A stretch of 64,000 nucleotides of DNA from Pseudooceanicola algae (GTDB taxonomy: Bacteria > Pseudomonadota > Alphaproteobacteria > Rhodobacterales > Rhodobacteraceae): positions 1,026,001 through 1,090,000 of the forward strand of contig NZ_CP060436.1 in the NCBI RefSeq assembly GCF_003590145.2, read 5' to 3'. Numbering within the stretch: position 1 is the first letter of the stretch; every line of letters starts with the position of its first letter. Made by a program: the position numbers and the translations under genes. Under the pieces are notes generated by a model. It saw only the letters and a list, made by a program, of their open reading frames with translations. It searched no databases and had not been told where the DNA came from. Of this stretch, positions 17,840 to 26,494 are shown piece after piece.

Positions 17840-18736
17840 ATGATCCGCGCCATTATCGACACCGATCCCGGCATCGACGACGCCATTGCCCTGCTTTACG
17901 CCCTGCGCCAACCGGATCTCGAGATCGCGGCACTGACCACGGTCGCGGGCAATATCGGGCTTGATGTGACGACCCGCAATGCGGGGGCCATCGCCGCCAT
18001 GGCCGGGGTTTGCGTACCGGTCCATCCCGGCGCAGCTGCCCCGCTGGGGCGCGAACCGCGCCCCGAAACCGGTATTCATGGCGATGACGGGCTGGGCGGC
18101 ATCGCCTTTCCGGCCCCCCTGGCCGAGCCATCATCGCTGCACGCGGTCGAGGCGATGCATAGCCTGCTGACGTCAGCCCCCGAGGCCAGCATCGACGTCT
18201 TCTGTCTTGCGCCGCTGACCAATATCGCCCTGCTGCTGGCCAGATATCCGCAAAGTGCCATGCGCATCCGCAGGATCATCGCCATGGGCGGCGCACTGGA
18301 AGAACCCGGAAACATGCCCTCGGGTGCCGAGTTCAACTTTGGCCATGATCCCGAGGCCCTGATGCAGGTCATCGCTTCGGATCTCGACATCACCCTGATC
18401 CCGCTGGACGCCACGCGCCAATTCCGGGCCGATGCGGCCTATATCGCGGACCTGCGCGCCATGGGCAAAGCTCCGGCGACGGCCTCGGCCGACCTGATCG
18501 CGGCCTATTTCGCCCAGACCGCCCATCAAAGCAAGACCGCCGAAAGCCGCCCGCTGCATGACCCCTGCGTGCCGCTGTTCGCGCTGCACCCGGAGCTGTT
18601 CCGTGTCACCGAACGGCAGGTTACCGTCGAGCCCGACACGGGGCGCCTGATTCCGGGGGACCGCCTCCTGCGCGTCGCCATGGGGCTGGATGCACGCGGG
18701 CTGCGGGGGGAATTGCGGCGCGGGCTGGCGGTCTAG
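17840..18736 (+). CDS. Nucleoside hydrolase (inosine/uridine-preferring family)
   Basis: A 298-residue cytoplasmic enzyme that splits the N-glycosidic bond of ribonucleosides. The calcium- and ribose-binding motif DTDPGIDDA stands at residues 7-15 and the other family blocks (PLTNIALLL, MGGALEEPGN, EFNFGHDPEA, HDPCVPLFAL) are in order. Length is typical for IunH/RihA. It follows the amidohydrolase by 16 bases as the last plus-strand gene of the transporter operon and overlaps the convergent M20D gene by 4 bases. It would release free bases for deamination or phosphoribosylation. Confidence 0.9.
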   Translation: MIRAIIDTDPGIDDAIALLYALRQPDLEIAALTTVAGNIGLDVTTRNAGAIAAMAGVCVPVHPGAAAPLGREPRPETGIHGDDGLGGIAFPAPLAEPSSLHAVEAMHSLLTSAPEASIDVFCLAPLTNIALLLARYPQSAMRIRRIIAMGGALEEPGNMPSGAEFNFGHDPEALMQVIASDLDITLIPLDATRQFRADAAYIADLRAMGKAPATASADLIAAYFAQTAHQSKTAESRPLHDPCVPLFALHPELFRVTERQVTVEPDTGRLIPGDRLLRVAMGLDARGLRGELRRGLAV

Positions 18737-19905
18737 ACCCCCAGTTCCTCTTGCACCACGGCGCACCACCAGGCGACGCCGTGGGGAATGCAGGCATCGT
18801 TGAAGTCATAATTCACGTTGTGATGCTGACCGTTTTCACGCATCTCGCCCATGCCGAGCCAGACATAGGCGCCGGGAACCCGGGTGCCGAATTCGGCGAA
18901 ATCGTCCCCGGCAGTCGAGGGCGGGAAACTGCTGCGCATACGATCCGGGCCAAGCGCTGCAAGGGCCGCTTTCTGCGCCACGGCGACCGGAGCCGGCGCG
19001 TTCACCACAGGCGGAATGCGGCGGGTAAAGCTGTAGTCCGCTTCGATCCCGAAGCCTGCGGCAACGCCTTTTGCATGACGTCCGATTGCCGTTTCAAGCT
19101 GATCGCGCACTGCAACCGAATAGGCCCGCGCCGTCCCACCGATGCGCACCGCCTCCGGGATCACGTTCAACGCGTTGAAATCGCCCGCCTCGATGGCGCA
19201 GGCCGAAACGACAGCGGGTTCCAGCGGATCAACCTCGCGCGCGACGATGGCATGGACCTGCCCAAGGAACATCGCCGCCGCCGTCAGTGCGTCGCGCCCC
19301 TGGTGCGGCTTGGCGCCGTGGCTGCCGATGCCCCGGAAGGTCACGTGCCAATGATCCGAACTGGCCAGTTGCGGGCCGTCGACCGCTGCGACCACGCCCA
19401 GATCCAGCCCGGGCATATTGTGCAGCCCATAGGCCGCATCGACCGGAAATTGCGTGAAGAAACCGTCCCGCACCATGGCAGCCGCCCCTCCGCGCCCTTC
19501 TTCGGCGGGCTGGAAGACCAGATGCACGGTGCCGGAAAACGGCAGATCCACCAGTGCCTCGGCCGCGCCAAGCAGCATGGTGGTGTGCCCGTCATGACCG
19601 CAGGCATGCATCTTGCCGGGACTGGTCGAAGCATAGCCGAGGCCCGTCGCCTCGGTCATCGCCAGCGCATCCATGTCGGCGCGCAACAGGATCGCGCGGT
19701 TGCCATCGCCCTTGCGCAGGGTGCCCACGACTCCGGTGCCACCCAGGCCGCGCGTGACCTCGTAGCCCGCCGTCTGAAGCCGTGCGGCAACGATATCGGC
19801 GGTGCGATGCTCCTCGAAGCCCAGTTCGGGATGGCGGTGAAGATCCTGACGCAAGGCAGTCAGATCGCAAAGTTTTTCCGGTGCGATAAGGGTCTCGTCT
19901 TTCAT
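18733..19905 (-). CDS. M20D-family amidohydrolase (hippurate hydrolase / N-acyl amino acid amidohydrolase type)
   Basis: A 390-residue metal-dependent amidase. It opens with LRQDLHRHPELGFEEHRTA, carries the ligand motif HACGHDGHTTMLLGAA and has the catalytic glutamates in FQPAEEGRGG. A dimerisation domain lies at about 180-290, and a C-terminal GQHHNVNYDFND segment supplies the last histidine ligand. Such enzymes remove acyl groups from amino acids or indole conjugates; the substrate here is unknown. It is on the strand opposite the purine genes, overlapping the nucleoside hydrolase end by 4 bases, and is divergent from the phosphoribosyltransferase gene with a 68-base gap. Confidence 0.85.
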   Translation of the reverse strand: MKDETLIAPEKLCDLTALRQDLHRHPELGFEEHRTADIVAARLQTAGYEVTRGLGGTGVVGTLRKGDGNRAILLRADMDALAMTEATGLGYASTSPGKMHACGHDGHTTMLLGAAEALVDLPFSGTVHLVFQPAEEGRGGAAAMVRDGFFTQFPVDAAYGLHNMPGLDLGVVAAVDGPQLASSDHWHVTFRGIGSHGAKPHQGRDALTAAAMFLGQVHAIVAREVDPLEPAVVSACAIEAGDFNALNVIPEAVRIGGTARAYSVAVRDQLETAIGRHAKGVAAGFGIEADYSFTRRIPPVVNAPAPVAVAQKAALAALGPDRMRSSFPPSTAGDDFAEFGTRVPGAYVWLGMGEMRENGQHHNVNYDFNDACIPHGVAWWCAVVQEELGV

Positions 19906-19973
19906 CCGGGCGGCTCCTTGGTAAGTTGCGGCGAAGCTACGCGCGTTCCCGGTGAGCGCAAGGGGGAAGCCAC

Positions 19974-20624
19974 ATGAGAACTGATTTCTGGCAACACGTG
20001 CATGCCGATTTGACGACCGGCGTGCAGGAAGATCAGGAAAGCTATGCGGTGCCTTTCGGCGGTGGTCACCTGTTGCTGCCGATCCGGGCGCTGGCAGATG
20101 GCAAGCGCGGTGTCGCTTCGATGATCCTCAACCAGGCAAGCTTTGACGTGTTGGACGGGATCGCGGATGTGCTGGCGGCGCGGCTGGACGCCTTTCGCCC
20201 CCAGGTGGTGATCGGTGTGCCGACCCTTGGCCTGCCCCTGGCCGAAGCTGTCGCGCGACGGCTGGGCCATACGCGGATGGTGCCATTGGGGACCAGTCGC
20301 AAGTTCTGGTACGACGAAGACCTGTCCGTGCCACTGACCTCGATCACCTCGCCCGGGGGCGGCAAGCGGCTTTATCTCGACCCCCGCATGATTCCGTTGT
20401 TGCAGGGTCCGGTGGCGGTCGTCGATGACGTGCTGTCGACGGGCAGTTCCATGGCCGCGGTCCTGGAATTGCTGAACATCGCCGGACTTACCCCCGCCGT
20501 TATAGGCGCGGCGATGTTGCAGGGCGAGGTCTGGCGCAGGCGCATCGGCTCCTGCCGGGTAGAAGGTGCCTTTGCCACCCCCCTGCTGGCGCGCGGTCCG
20601 GAGGGCTGGCTGGAAAGCACCTGA
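19974..20624 (+). CDS. Phosphoribosyltransferase (purine salvage type)
   Basis: A 216-residue type I phosphoribosyltransferase. The PRPP-binding motif is VAVVDDVLSTGSSM, preceded by the conserved IGVPTLGLPLAEAVARRLG segment and a flexible loop around SRKFWYDEDL. This layout resembles adenine/xanthine phosphoribosyltransferase-like proteins rather than Hpt; a separate hpt gene lies at 37.3 kb. The leader GGGGGAAG gives a strong ribosome site. Together with the nucleoside hydrolase and adenine deaminase it would complete a route from imported nucleoside to nucleotide. Base specificity is not determined. Confidence 0.82.
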   Translation: MRTDFWQHVHADLTTGVQEDQESYAVPFGGGHLLLPIRALADGKRGVASMILNQASFDVLDGIADVLAARLDAFRPQVVIGVPTLGLPLAEAVARRLGHTRMVPLGTSRKFWYDEDLSVPLTSITSPGGGKRLYLDPRMIPLLQGPVAVVDDVLSTGSSMAAVLELLNIAGLTPAVIGAAMLQGEVWRRRIGSCRVEGAFATPLLARGPEGWLEST

Positions 20625-20944
20625 GCGCGGGCATCCTCCGCAAGCAGCAGTCCGGCTCCTGCCTGTGCCAGAGGCCCTGTTCGCGATCTTCTGGCCGTGC
20701 GCCGTCGATGAGACGGATCATGTCGGCAACGACGTCTTCGTCGGTCAGGTCCCCCTGCCAATCGGTTATTTAGGTCTTTACCTGCTGGGTGCGCAAAACC
20801 AGGGTGATCGCGCCTGAGCGGCCTTTCGATGCACTGTGCGCTCAGGCGAGGGAGACATCCGCCATCAAGGCCTCCGACTTGCGCGAGGGCTTGACGGATT
20901 TCCGAACCGGATCGGTCTGTCCGACCACAGAGGGCAGGCAGCGC
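20625..20944. other. Convergent intergenic region, possible gene remnant
   Basis: About 320 bases between two converging genes with no intact reading frame of convincing composition. On the minus strand around 20690-20760 a stretch reads WQGDLTDEDVVADMIRLIDG, which looks protein-like but has an in-frame stop two codons upstream and runs into the phosphoribosyltransferase gene. It may be the remnant of a decayed gene. No T-tract terminator is obvious. Confidence 0.35.
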
Positions 20945-22954
20945 CTATTCGCGTGGCGGCGGCAACAGACCGGGCGCCTGACCGGACATGCGCCGTTGCA
21001 GGTCGATCAGCGGGATCGCGTCGGGATTCGCCGCGAGCCCCTGATCCAGGATCTCCAGCGCACGCGCCGGATCGCCAAGCGCCTCGGCCAGACGGACCCG
21101 CATGGACCATGCATTGACCAGCGCGGGATCCAGCACCGTCGCTTCCGCAAAGGCATCGACCGCGCCCTGGAAATTCCGCATCGTCAGGGCCGAGCCCCCC
21201 AGTTGCAGCTGCGCTTCCGGGAAGCCGAGCCGGGCTTCCATCATCTGTTGCCAGTCGGTAAAGGCCCCTGTCATCATCTCGCGGTAATGATCCGGCAGGT
21301 AGGCGATCTGGCTGTCGAACATCGCCTGCGCAGCGGCGATACGCACGGCACGCGCCGGGTCCCCGAGCAGCGGTATCACCCGTTGCGTACGTTGTTGCGG
21401 CTCGATCGCGCGCATGGCCTTCACGGCGGCTGCGCGCACCAGTGGATCGGGGTCGTCCAGCAGGCCCGAAACGGCCTCGGCCGCCGACGGATCACGCGGC
21501 TGTTCCAGCAGCCAAAGCGCCGTGGCCCGCACGATACCCGCCTCGCCTTCGTCGCGCGCCAAACCGACCAACTCGCCCATCGAGGCCTGCGGGTTGCGCC
21601 GCCCATGCGCCAGGATCTGCCCGAAATGCGGCCCGCGATGGGTGCTTTCGGGGAACCATTCTTCCAGCCTGGCGGCGGCCCAACCGGGTTGCTGGTCGCT
21701 GTGACAGGTGGTGCAGGCATCCGGCGCGCCGGTTTCCCCGTTCAGGTCCGGACGCGGAACTCGGAACGAATGATCCGCCCGCCAGTCGTTGCCCATGTAG
21801 ACCCGTTCGACCATGTGGCAGTTCTTGCACTCGGCTCCGGCGGAGCCTTCGGGGTGATGGGTATGTTCCGGGCTGTCGAAATCGACCAGCGGCAGGCTGG
21901 GGAATTCGGGATTGCCGGCAAGGCTGTGGCACTGCGCACAGACGGCATTTCCCTCGGCAATCAGATCTCCGCCGTGGGGCATGTGGCAATCAACGCAGCC
22001 GACGCCCATCGAATACATCTTCGACTGCAGGAAAGAACCATAAACGTAGTCTTCGTCCAGGATCTGGCCGTCGGCCTCGTACAGACCTGGCCGCAGCAGC
22101 GACAGCGAATAGGCGTCATGATAAGGTGTGCCGGGCACCGGGTTGCCGTCAAAGAAGGTCTCGCGCCGCGAATGGCAACCCGCACATTGCTGGATCAACA
22201 CCTCGGTATCGGAAAAGTCGACCGCAAAGCCATAGTTCAGCGGTGGCTGTTCCACCGCTGTGGCATCCCAGGCCTCGGCCCATTCCAAATGGCGCGCGCC
22301 GGGTCCATGGCAGGCTTCGCAGCCCACACCGATCTCGGACATGGTCGAGTCATAGCTGCGTGTCGCCGAATTGTAATTCGCCTCAAACCCCGTGGCATGG
22401 CAGGTCGCGCAGCGGTCATTCCAGTTCTTGTAGGGCCCGCTCCAATGCAGCGCATCGTCGGGCAGCAGTTCCTGATCGGGGTAAAGGTGGAACCATTCGC
22501 CCTTTTCCGTATCCCAGACCACATCAAAGCTTTGCATCCGGCCGGGCGCAGTCTCGATGACATATTGTTGCAGGGGTTCCTCGCCGATCACCGAATGGAT
22601 CGGGTAATCGCGGGTCTCGCCGTCCAGTTCAGTGACCCGCACATGGGGCGCGCCGGACTCATCCAGGCGGAATTCGGCGACCATCTCTCCAAGGGCAAAG
22701 CGGGTCCCGTCGAAATCCGCCTCGATGTTGCCATCCTCGATGCTGGTCCAGGCCAGATCGTGGTGCGATCCGCGCCAGGCCTCTCCGGCCTCGGCGTGGC
22801 AGGCAATACAGGTTTCGGATCCGACATAGCCCGTCTTCTGCGCAATCGCCGGCAGCGCCGCGCCCAGGGACACCAAAAAGCCGACGACCAGACCCCGAAC
22901 CGCGCGGCGAACAACTTTTGACACAGACCAAGGCTTTCTTTTTAGACAAATCAC
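20945..22954 (-). CDS. Octaheme c-type cytochrome with HEAT/TPR-like C-terminus
   Basis: A 669-residue exported cytochrome. A signal peptide (core 19-33, cleavage after PAIAQ) precedes eight CXXCH heme sites at residues 49, 182, 212, 257, 320, 339, 376 and 414. Several have the extended forms CHGPGA, CHMPHG and CHMV seen in NrfA/Hao-related multiheme proteins. From about residue 430 the protein changes to helical repeats: HEAT-like (GIVRATALWLLEQP, DPLVRAAAVKAMRAI) and TPR-like (FQGAVDAFAEATVLDPALVNAW). It probably works in the periplasm in electron transfer or N/S-oxyanion reduction. No redox partner gene adjoins it. Confidence 0.85.
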   Translation of the reverse strand: MICLKRKPWSVSKVVRRAVRGLVVGFLVSLGAALPAIAQKTGYVGSETCIACHAEAGEAWRGSHHDLAWTSIEDGNIEADFDGTRFALGEMVAEFRLDESGAPHVRVTELDGETRDYPIHSVIGEEPLQQYVIETAPGRMQSFDVVWDTEKGEWFHLYPDQELLPDDALHWSGPYKNWNDRCATCHATGFEANYNSATRSYDSTMSEIGVGCEACHGPGARHLEWAEAWDATAVEQPPLNYGFAVDFSDTEVLIQQCAGCHSRRETFFDGNPVPGTPYHDAYSLSLLRPGLYEADGQILDEDYVYGSFLQSKMYSMGVGCVDCHMPHGGDLIAEGNAVCAQCHSLAGNPEFPSLPLVDFDSPEHTHHPEGSAGAECKNCHMVERVYMGNDWRADHSFRVPRPDLNGETGAPDACTTCHSDQQPGWAAARLEEWFPESTHRGPHFGQILAHGRRNPQASMGELVGLARDEGEAGIVRATALWLLEQPRDPSAAEAVSGLLDDPDPLVRAAAVKAMRAIEPQQRTQRVIPLLGDPARAVRIAAAQAMFDSQIAYLPDHYREMMTGAFTDWQQMMEARLGFPEAQLQLGGSALTMRNFQGAVDAFAEATVLDPALVNAWSMRVRLAEALGDPARALEILDQGLAANPDAIPLIDLQRRMSGQAPGLLPPPRE

Positions 22955-23073
22955 GGCGGCGCACCCTGCCTAAACGATAGCATCCGGACCCACGCACAGC
23001 TTAGGCGAAAGTCGCAGGCGTGTGCGGGGCTGTCAAATTGAAACCCATCCGCAAGGCCCCGCCCACCAAAGAA

Positions 23074-23107
23074 AAAGCGCCGCTTCCCAACGGAAAAGCG
23101 GCGCTTT
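23074..23107 (-). terminator. Terminator of ndk (minus strand)
   Basis: The perfect 12-bp stem AAAGCGCCGCTT / AAGCGGCGCTTT has a 10-base loop. On the minus strand it is followed by TTTTTC. It lies about 40 bases beyond the ndk stop and separates ndk from the cytochrome gene. Confidence 0.85.
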
Positions 23108-23147
23108 AATTTCTCATCCGGCAGGCCTCAGCCCGGCCGCATCATCT

Positions 23148-23570
23148 TCAGCCGACCAGTTCGAGGCCCGAGAAGAAATAGGCGATCTCGGCCGCGGCGG
23201 TTTCCGGCGCGTCCGAACCGTGGACCGAGTTTTCGCCGACGGATTCGGCGAATTCTGCGCGCACGGTGCCGGCAGCGGCGTCGGCGGGGTTGGTCGCGCC
23301 CATGACTTCACGGTTCTTGGCGATCGCGCCTTCCCCTTCGAGAACCTGAACCACAACCGGCTCGGAGGCCATGAAATCGCAAAGCTCACCGTAGAAGGGG
23401 CGTTCCTTGTGGACTTCGTAGAAGATACCCGCCTGAGCCGGGGTCAGGTGAATACGCTTCTGGGCCACGATGCGCAGACCGGCGTCTTCGAACTTGGCGT
23501 TGATCTTGCCGGTCAGGTTGCGGCGGGTGGCGTCGGGTTTGATGATCGAAAGGGTGCGTTCAATAGCCAT
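23148..23570 (-). CDS. ndk: Nucleoside-diphosphate kinase
   Basis: A 140-residue housekeeping kinase that balances nucleoside triphosphates using a phosphohistidine intermediate. The active-site motif ENSVHGSD places the phosphorylated residue at His117. TLSIIKPDA at the N-terminus and the [11 protein letters not shown] loop are diagnostic. Length is normal. The leader has an unusual GAGAGAGAGA stretch just upstream of the start. Confidence 0.96.
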   Translation of the reverse strand: MAIERTLSIIKPDATRRNLTGKINAKFEDAGLRIVAQKRIHLTPAQAGIFYEVHKERPFYGELCDFMASEPVVVQVLEGEGAIAKNREVMGATNPADAAAGTVRAEFAESVGENSVHGSDAPETAAAEIAYFFSGLELVG

Positions 23571-23722
23571 GGCTCAGTCTCTCTCTCTGGTCTGGCCCGG
23601 AACCGGCCGAAGCCTGAAAATTCCGGGGCCTCAAATTCTGCGCCCGCGTACCATGAGGCGCGCCCTTTGAAAAGCCGGTATTGCCCCCCGCGCCATCGCC
23701 GGCGCCCCAGTTCACCCCGCCC

Positions 23723-23762
23723 GTTTCCCTGTGCCAAATATCCCCGCCGGAGGCCCCCGGTC
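23723..23762 (-). repeat. Dispersed intergenic repeat, copy 1
   Basis: On the minus strand this reads GGCGGGGATATTTGGCACAG and then GGAAAC, after a C/G-rich CCGGGGGCC arm. The GGATATTT...ACAGGGAAAC core recurs at 39.1 and 58.8 kb. Confidence 0.6.
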
Positions 23763-23863
23763 CCACCCACACGCCGCCCGAAATCCCGGCACCCCCGCTG
23801 CGCCCTGCCCGCTCTGCGGTAACTCCGATTGACCATGCCCGCGCCATGAGGCACAGAGCGCGC

Positions 23864-25726
23864 ATGTTACGCATCCAGAACCTCTCCTATTCCGTTGCCG
23901 GACGTCCGCTTCTCGTCGAGGCTTCCGCAGTCATTCCCGAAGGCCACAAGGTCGGCATCGTCGGGCGCAACGGCGCGGGGAAATCCACGCTCTTCAAGCT
24001 GATCCGGGGCGAGCTGGTGCTCGACGGCGGCACCGTGTCGCTGCCCGAAAAGGCCCGCATCGGCGGCGTCGCGCAGGAAGTGCCCGGAAACGAGGTCAGC
24101 CTGATCGACACGGTGCTGGCCGCGGATACCGAACGCGCCGCCCTGCTGGTCGAGGCCGAGACTGCCACCGACCCGCATCGCATAGCGGAAATCCAGACGC
24201 GACTGGCGGATATCGATGCCTGGTCCGCCGAAGGGCGCGCCAGCACGATCCTCAAGGGGCTTGGTTTCAACGATCAGGAACAGCGCATGCCCTGTTCCGC
24301 CTTCTCGGGCGGCTGGCGGATGCGCGTGGCCCTGGCCGCGGTCCTGTTCTCGCAGCCCGACCTGCTGCTGCTGGATGAACCGACCAACTACCTCGACCTC
24401 GAAGGCGCGCTCTGGCTGGAAAGCTACCTTGGCCGCTACCCGCATACGGTCCTGATCATCAGCCACGACCGCGGACTGCTGAACCGGGCCGTCGACCATA
24501 TCCTGCACCTCAGCGACAAGAAGCTGACGCTTTACACCGGCCCCTACGATCAATTCGCCCGCACCCGCGCCGAACAGCGCGAATTGCAGGCCGCCGCGGC
24601 CAAGAAGCAATCCGCCAAGCGCGAGCACCTGCAAAGCTTCGTCGACCGCTTCAAGGCCAAGGCCTCCAAGGCCAAGCAGGCCCAGTCGCGCGTCAAGATG
24701 CTGGAGAAGATGGAAAAGATCACCGCGCCCGAGGACGAGGCGCGCACGGTCTTCACCTTCCCCGAACCCGAGGAACTGTCCCCCCCGATCATCTCGGTCG
24801 AAGGCGCCAGTACCGGCTACGGCGACAAGGTCATCCTGCGCGACATGGCGCTGCGCATCGACCAGGACGACCGCATTGCCTTGCTGGGGCGCAACGGCGA
24901 AGGCAAGTCGACCCTGTCCAAGATGCTTTCGGACCGGCTGGCGCTGATCGACGGCAAGATGGTCCGCAGCACCAAGCTGCGCATCGGCTTCTTCGCCCAG
25001 CACCAGGTCGACGAGCTGCATATCGACGAAAGCCCGCTGCAACACATCCAGCGCGAACGCCCTGCGGAACATCAGGCCCGCCTGCGCGCCCGCCTGGCCG
25101 GGTTCGGCCTAGGCGCGGATCAGGCCGATACCGAGGTCGGCCGCCTGTCGGGTGGCCAGAAGGCCCGTCTAAGCCTGCTGCTGGCCACGCTCGACGCGCC
25201 GCACATGCTGATCCTCGACGAACCGACCAACCACCTCGACATCGAAAGCCGCGAAGCGCTGGTCGAGGCGCTGACCGCCTATTCCGGCGCCGTGATCCTG
25301 GTTAGCCACGACATGCACCTGCTGAGCCTGGTTGCCGACCGTCTCTGGCTGGTGAAGGATGGCCGCGTGTCGCCCTACGAAGGCGACCTGGAATCCTATC
25401 GCCAGATGCTGCTGACCCCCGACCGGCCCATGGGCCAGAAGGAAAAGGCCAAGCCCAAGCCCCAGAAGCCCAAGAAGGCCTCGCGCGAAACGGTTCTCAG
25501 CCTGCGCTCCGAAGTCCGCAAATGCGAAGAGCGGGTCACCAAGCTGAACGACATGAGCGACAAGCTGTCCTCGAAGCTGGCCGACCCTGCGCTCTATGAC
25601 GCCGCCAAGGCCGGAGAGCTCGAGGTCTGGAACAAGAAATACGCCGAGCTTCGTCAGGCGATGGCCAAGGCCGAAACCATGTGGATGGCCGCACTTGAAC
25701 GGCTTGAACAGGCCGAGGCGCCCTGA
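23864..25726 (+). CDS. ABC-F family ATPase (Uup/YheS-like)
   Basis: A 620-residue soluble protein with two tandem ATPase domains and no membrane part. Domain 1 has GRNGAGKST, FSGGWRMRVALA and LLLLDEPTNYLD. Domain 2 has GRNGEGKST, LSGGQKARLSLLL and MLILDEPTNHLD. The linker (about 235-310) is charged and helical, and a C-terminal coiled-coil extension (about 530-620, lysine-rich start) follows. ABC-F proteins act on ribosomes or, for Uup, in DNA/ribosome quality control. I chose ATG 23864 because the family begins MLRIQNLS; an earlier in-frame start would add unrelated sequence. Confidence 0.9.
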   Translation: MLRIQNLSYSVAGRPLLVEASAVIPEGHKVGIVGRNGAGKSTLFKLIRGELVLDGGTVSLPEKARIGGVAQEVPGNEVSLIDTVLAADTERAALLVEAETATDPHRIAEIQTRLADIDAWSAEGRASTILKGLGFNDQEQRMPCSAFSGGWRMRVALAAVLFSQPDLLLLDEPTNYLDLEGALWLESYLGRYPHTVLIISHDRGLLNRAVDHILHLSDKKLTLYTGPYDQFARTRAEQRELQAAAAKKQSAKREHLQSFVDRFKAKASKAKQAQSRVKMLEKMEKITAPEDEARTVFTFPEPEELSPPIISVEGASTGYGDKVILRDMALRIDQDDRIALLGRNGEGKSTLSKMLSDRLALIDGKMVRSTKLRIGFFAQHQVDELHIDESPLQHIQRERPAEHQARLRARLAGFGLGADQADTEVGRLSGGQKARLSLLLATLDAPHMLILDEPTNHLDIESREALVEALTAYSGAVILVSHDMHLLSLVADRLWLVKDGRVSPYEGDLESYRQMLLTPDRPMGQKEKAKPKPQKPKKASRETVLSLRSEVRKCEERVTKLNDMSDKLSSKLADPALYDAAKAGELEVWNKKYAELRQAMAKAETMWMAALERLEQAEAP

Positions 25727-25813
25727 AGGCAAGCGCGTCCTCCGCTCCATCGCCGAGGCGCGCGTGCCCTCGCGCCCCTTGGCAAATGGGGTCGCTTCGG
25801 TCCATAGGTCGGT

Positions 25814-26431
25814 ATGGACAGCGCATTTCTGATCTCGGCCTTCGTCACGATCTTCGTCATCATCGATCCCATCGGTCTGACGCCGCTTTTCGTGGCCCTG
25901 ACCCAGGGCGACAGCCCGGCACGCCGCCGCGCCATCGCCCTGCGGGCCTGCGCGCTGGCGCTTGGTATCCTCGTCGCTTTCGCGCTCTTCGGTGAACAGG
26001 TACTGGGCTTTGTCGGCATCTCGATGCCCGCGTTTCGCATTGCCGGAGGGCTGCTGCTGTTCCTCACCGCGCTCGAGATGCTGTTCGAGCGCCGCAGCAA
26101 ACGCCGCGAAGACCAGACCGAACCGGTCGAACGCCCTGATCCATCGGTCTTTCCCCTGGCCATTCCCCTGATTGCCGGACCGGGCGCCATCGCTTCGGTG
26201 ATCCTGCTCGCCGGGCAGCGGCCGGGCCTTGGGGGGCTCGCGCTGGTGCTGGGTGTCACGCTGGCAGTTCTGGCAGTGGTCTTTGCCCTGTTCCTGACCG
26301 CCGGCGCGCTGGAGCGAATCCTGGGGCGTACCGGGATCAACGTGGTAACCCGGCTTCTGGGCATGTTGCTGGCCGCCCTGTCGGTACAATTCGTGCTGGA
26401 CGGGCTGAAGGCCTTTGGCTTCGCTTCCTGA
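25814..26431 (+). CDS. MarC family integral membrane protein
   Basis: A 205-residue protein with about six membrane helices. The opening FVIIDPIGLTPLFVALT, the ISMPAFRIAGGLLLFLTALE core and IPLIAGPGAIASVI are characteristic of the MarC/UPF0056 family. A charged cytoplasmic loop (ERRSKRREDQTEPVERPD) separates the halves. The function of the family is unknown despite its name, which came from a disproved link to antibiotic resistance. Confidence 0.9.
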   Translation: MDSAFLISAFVTIFVIIDPIGLTPLFVALTQGDSPARRRAIALRACALALGILVAFALFGEQVLGFVGISMPAFRIAGGLLLFLTALEMLFERRSKRREDQTEPVERPDPSVFPLAIPLIAGPGAIASVILLAGQRPGLGGLALVLGVTLAVLAVVFALFLTAGALERILGRTGINVVTRLLGMLLAALSVQFVLDGLKAFGFAS

Positions 26432-26494
26432 AGCCCCCAGTCCCTTTGGGACTGCCCCGATGACAAACCGCAAAAGCGCCCCTATATCGAAGCC

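Noticed and set aside
16363-17886. A 507-codon minus-strand frame
   Set aside because: It lies opposite the COG0402 amidohydrolase gene, which has all metal motifs.
20789-22921. A 710-codon open frame on the plus strand
   Set aside because: It is the complement of the octaheme cytochrome gene, whose eight heme motifs and signal peptide identify the true frame.
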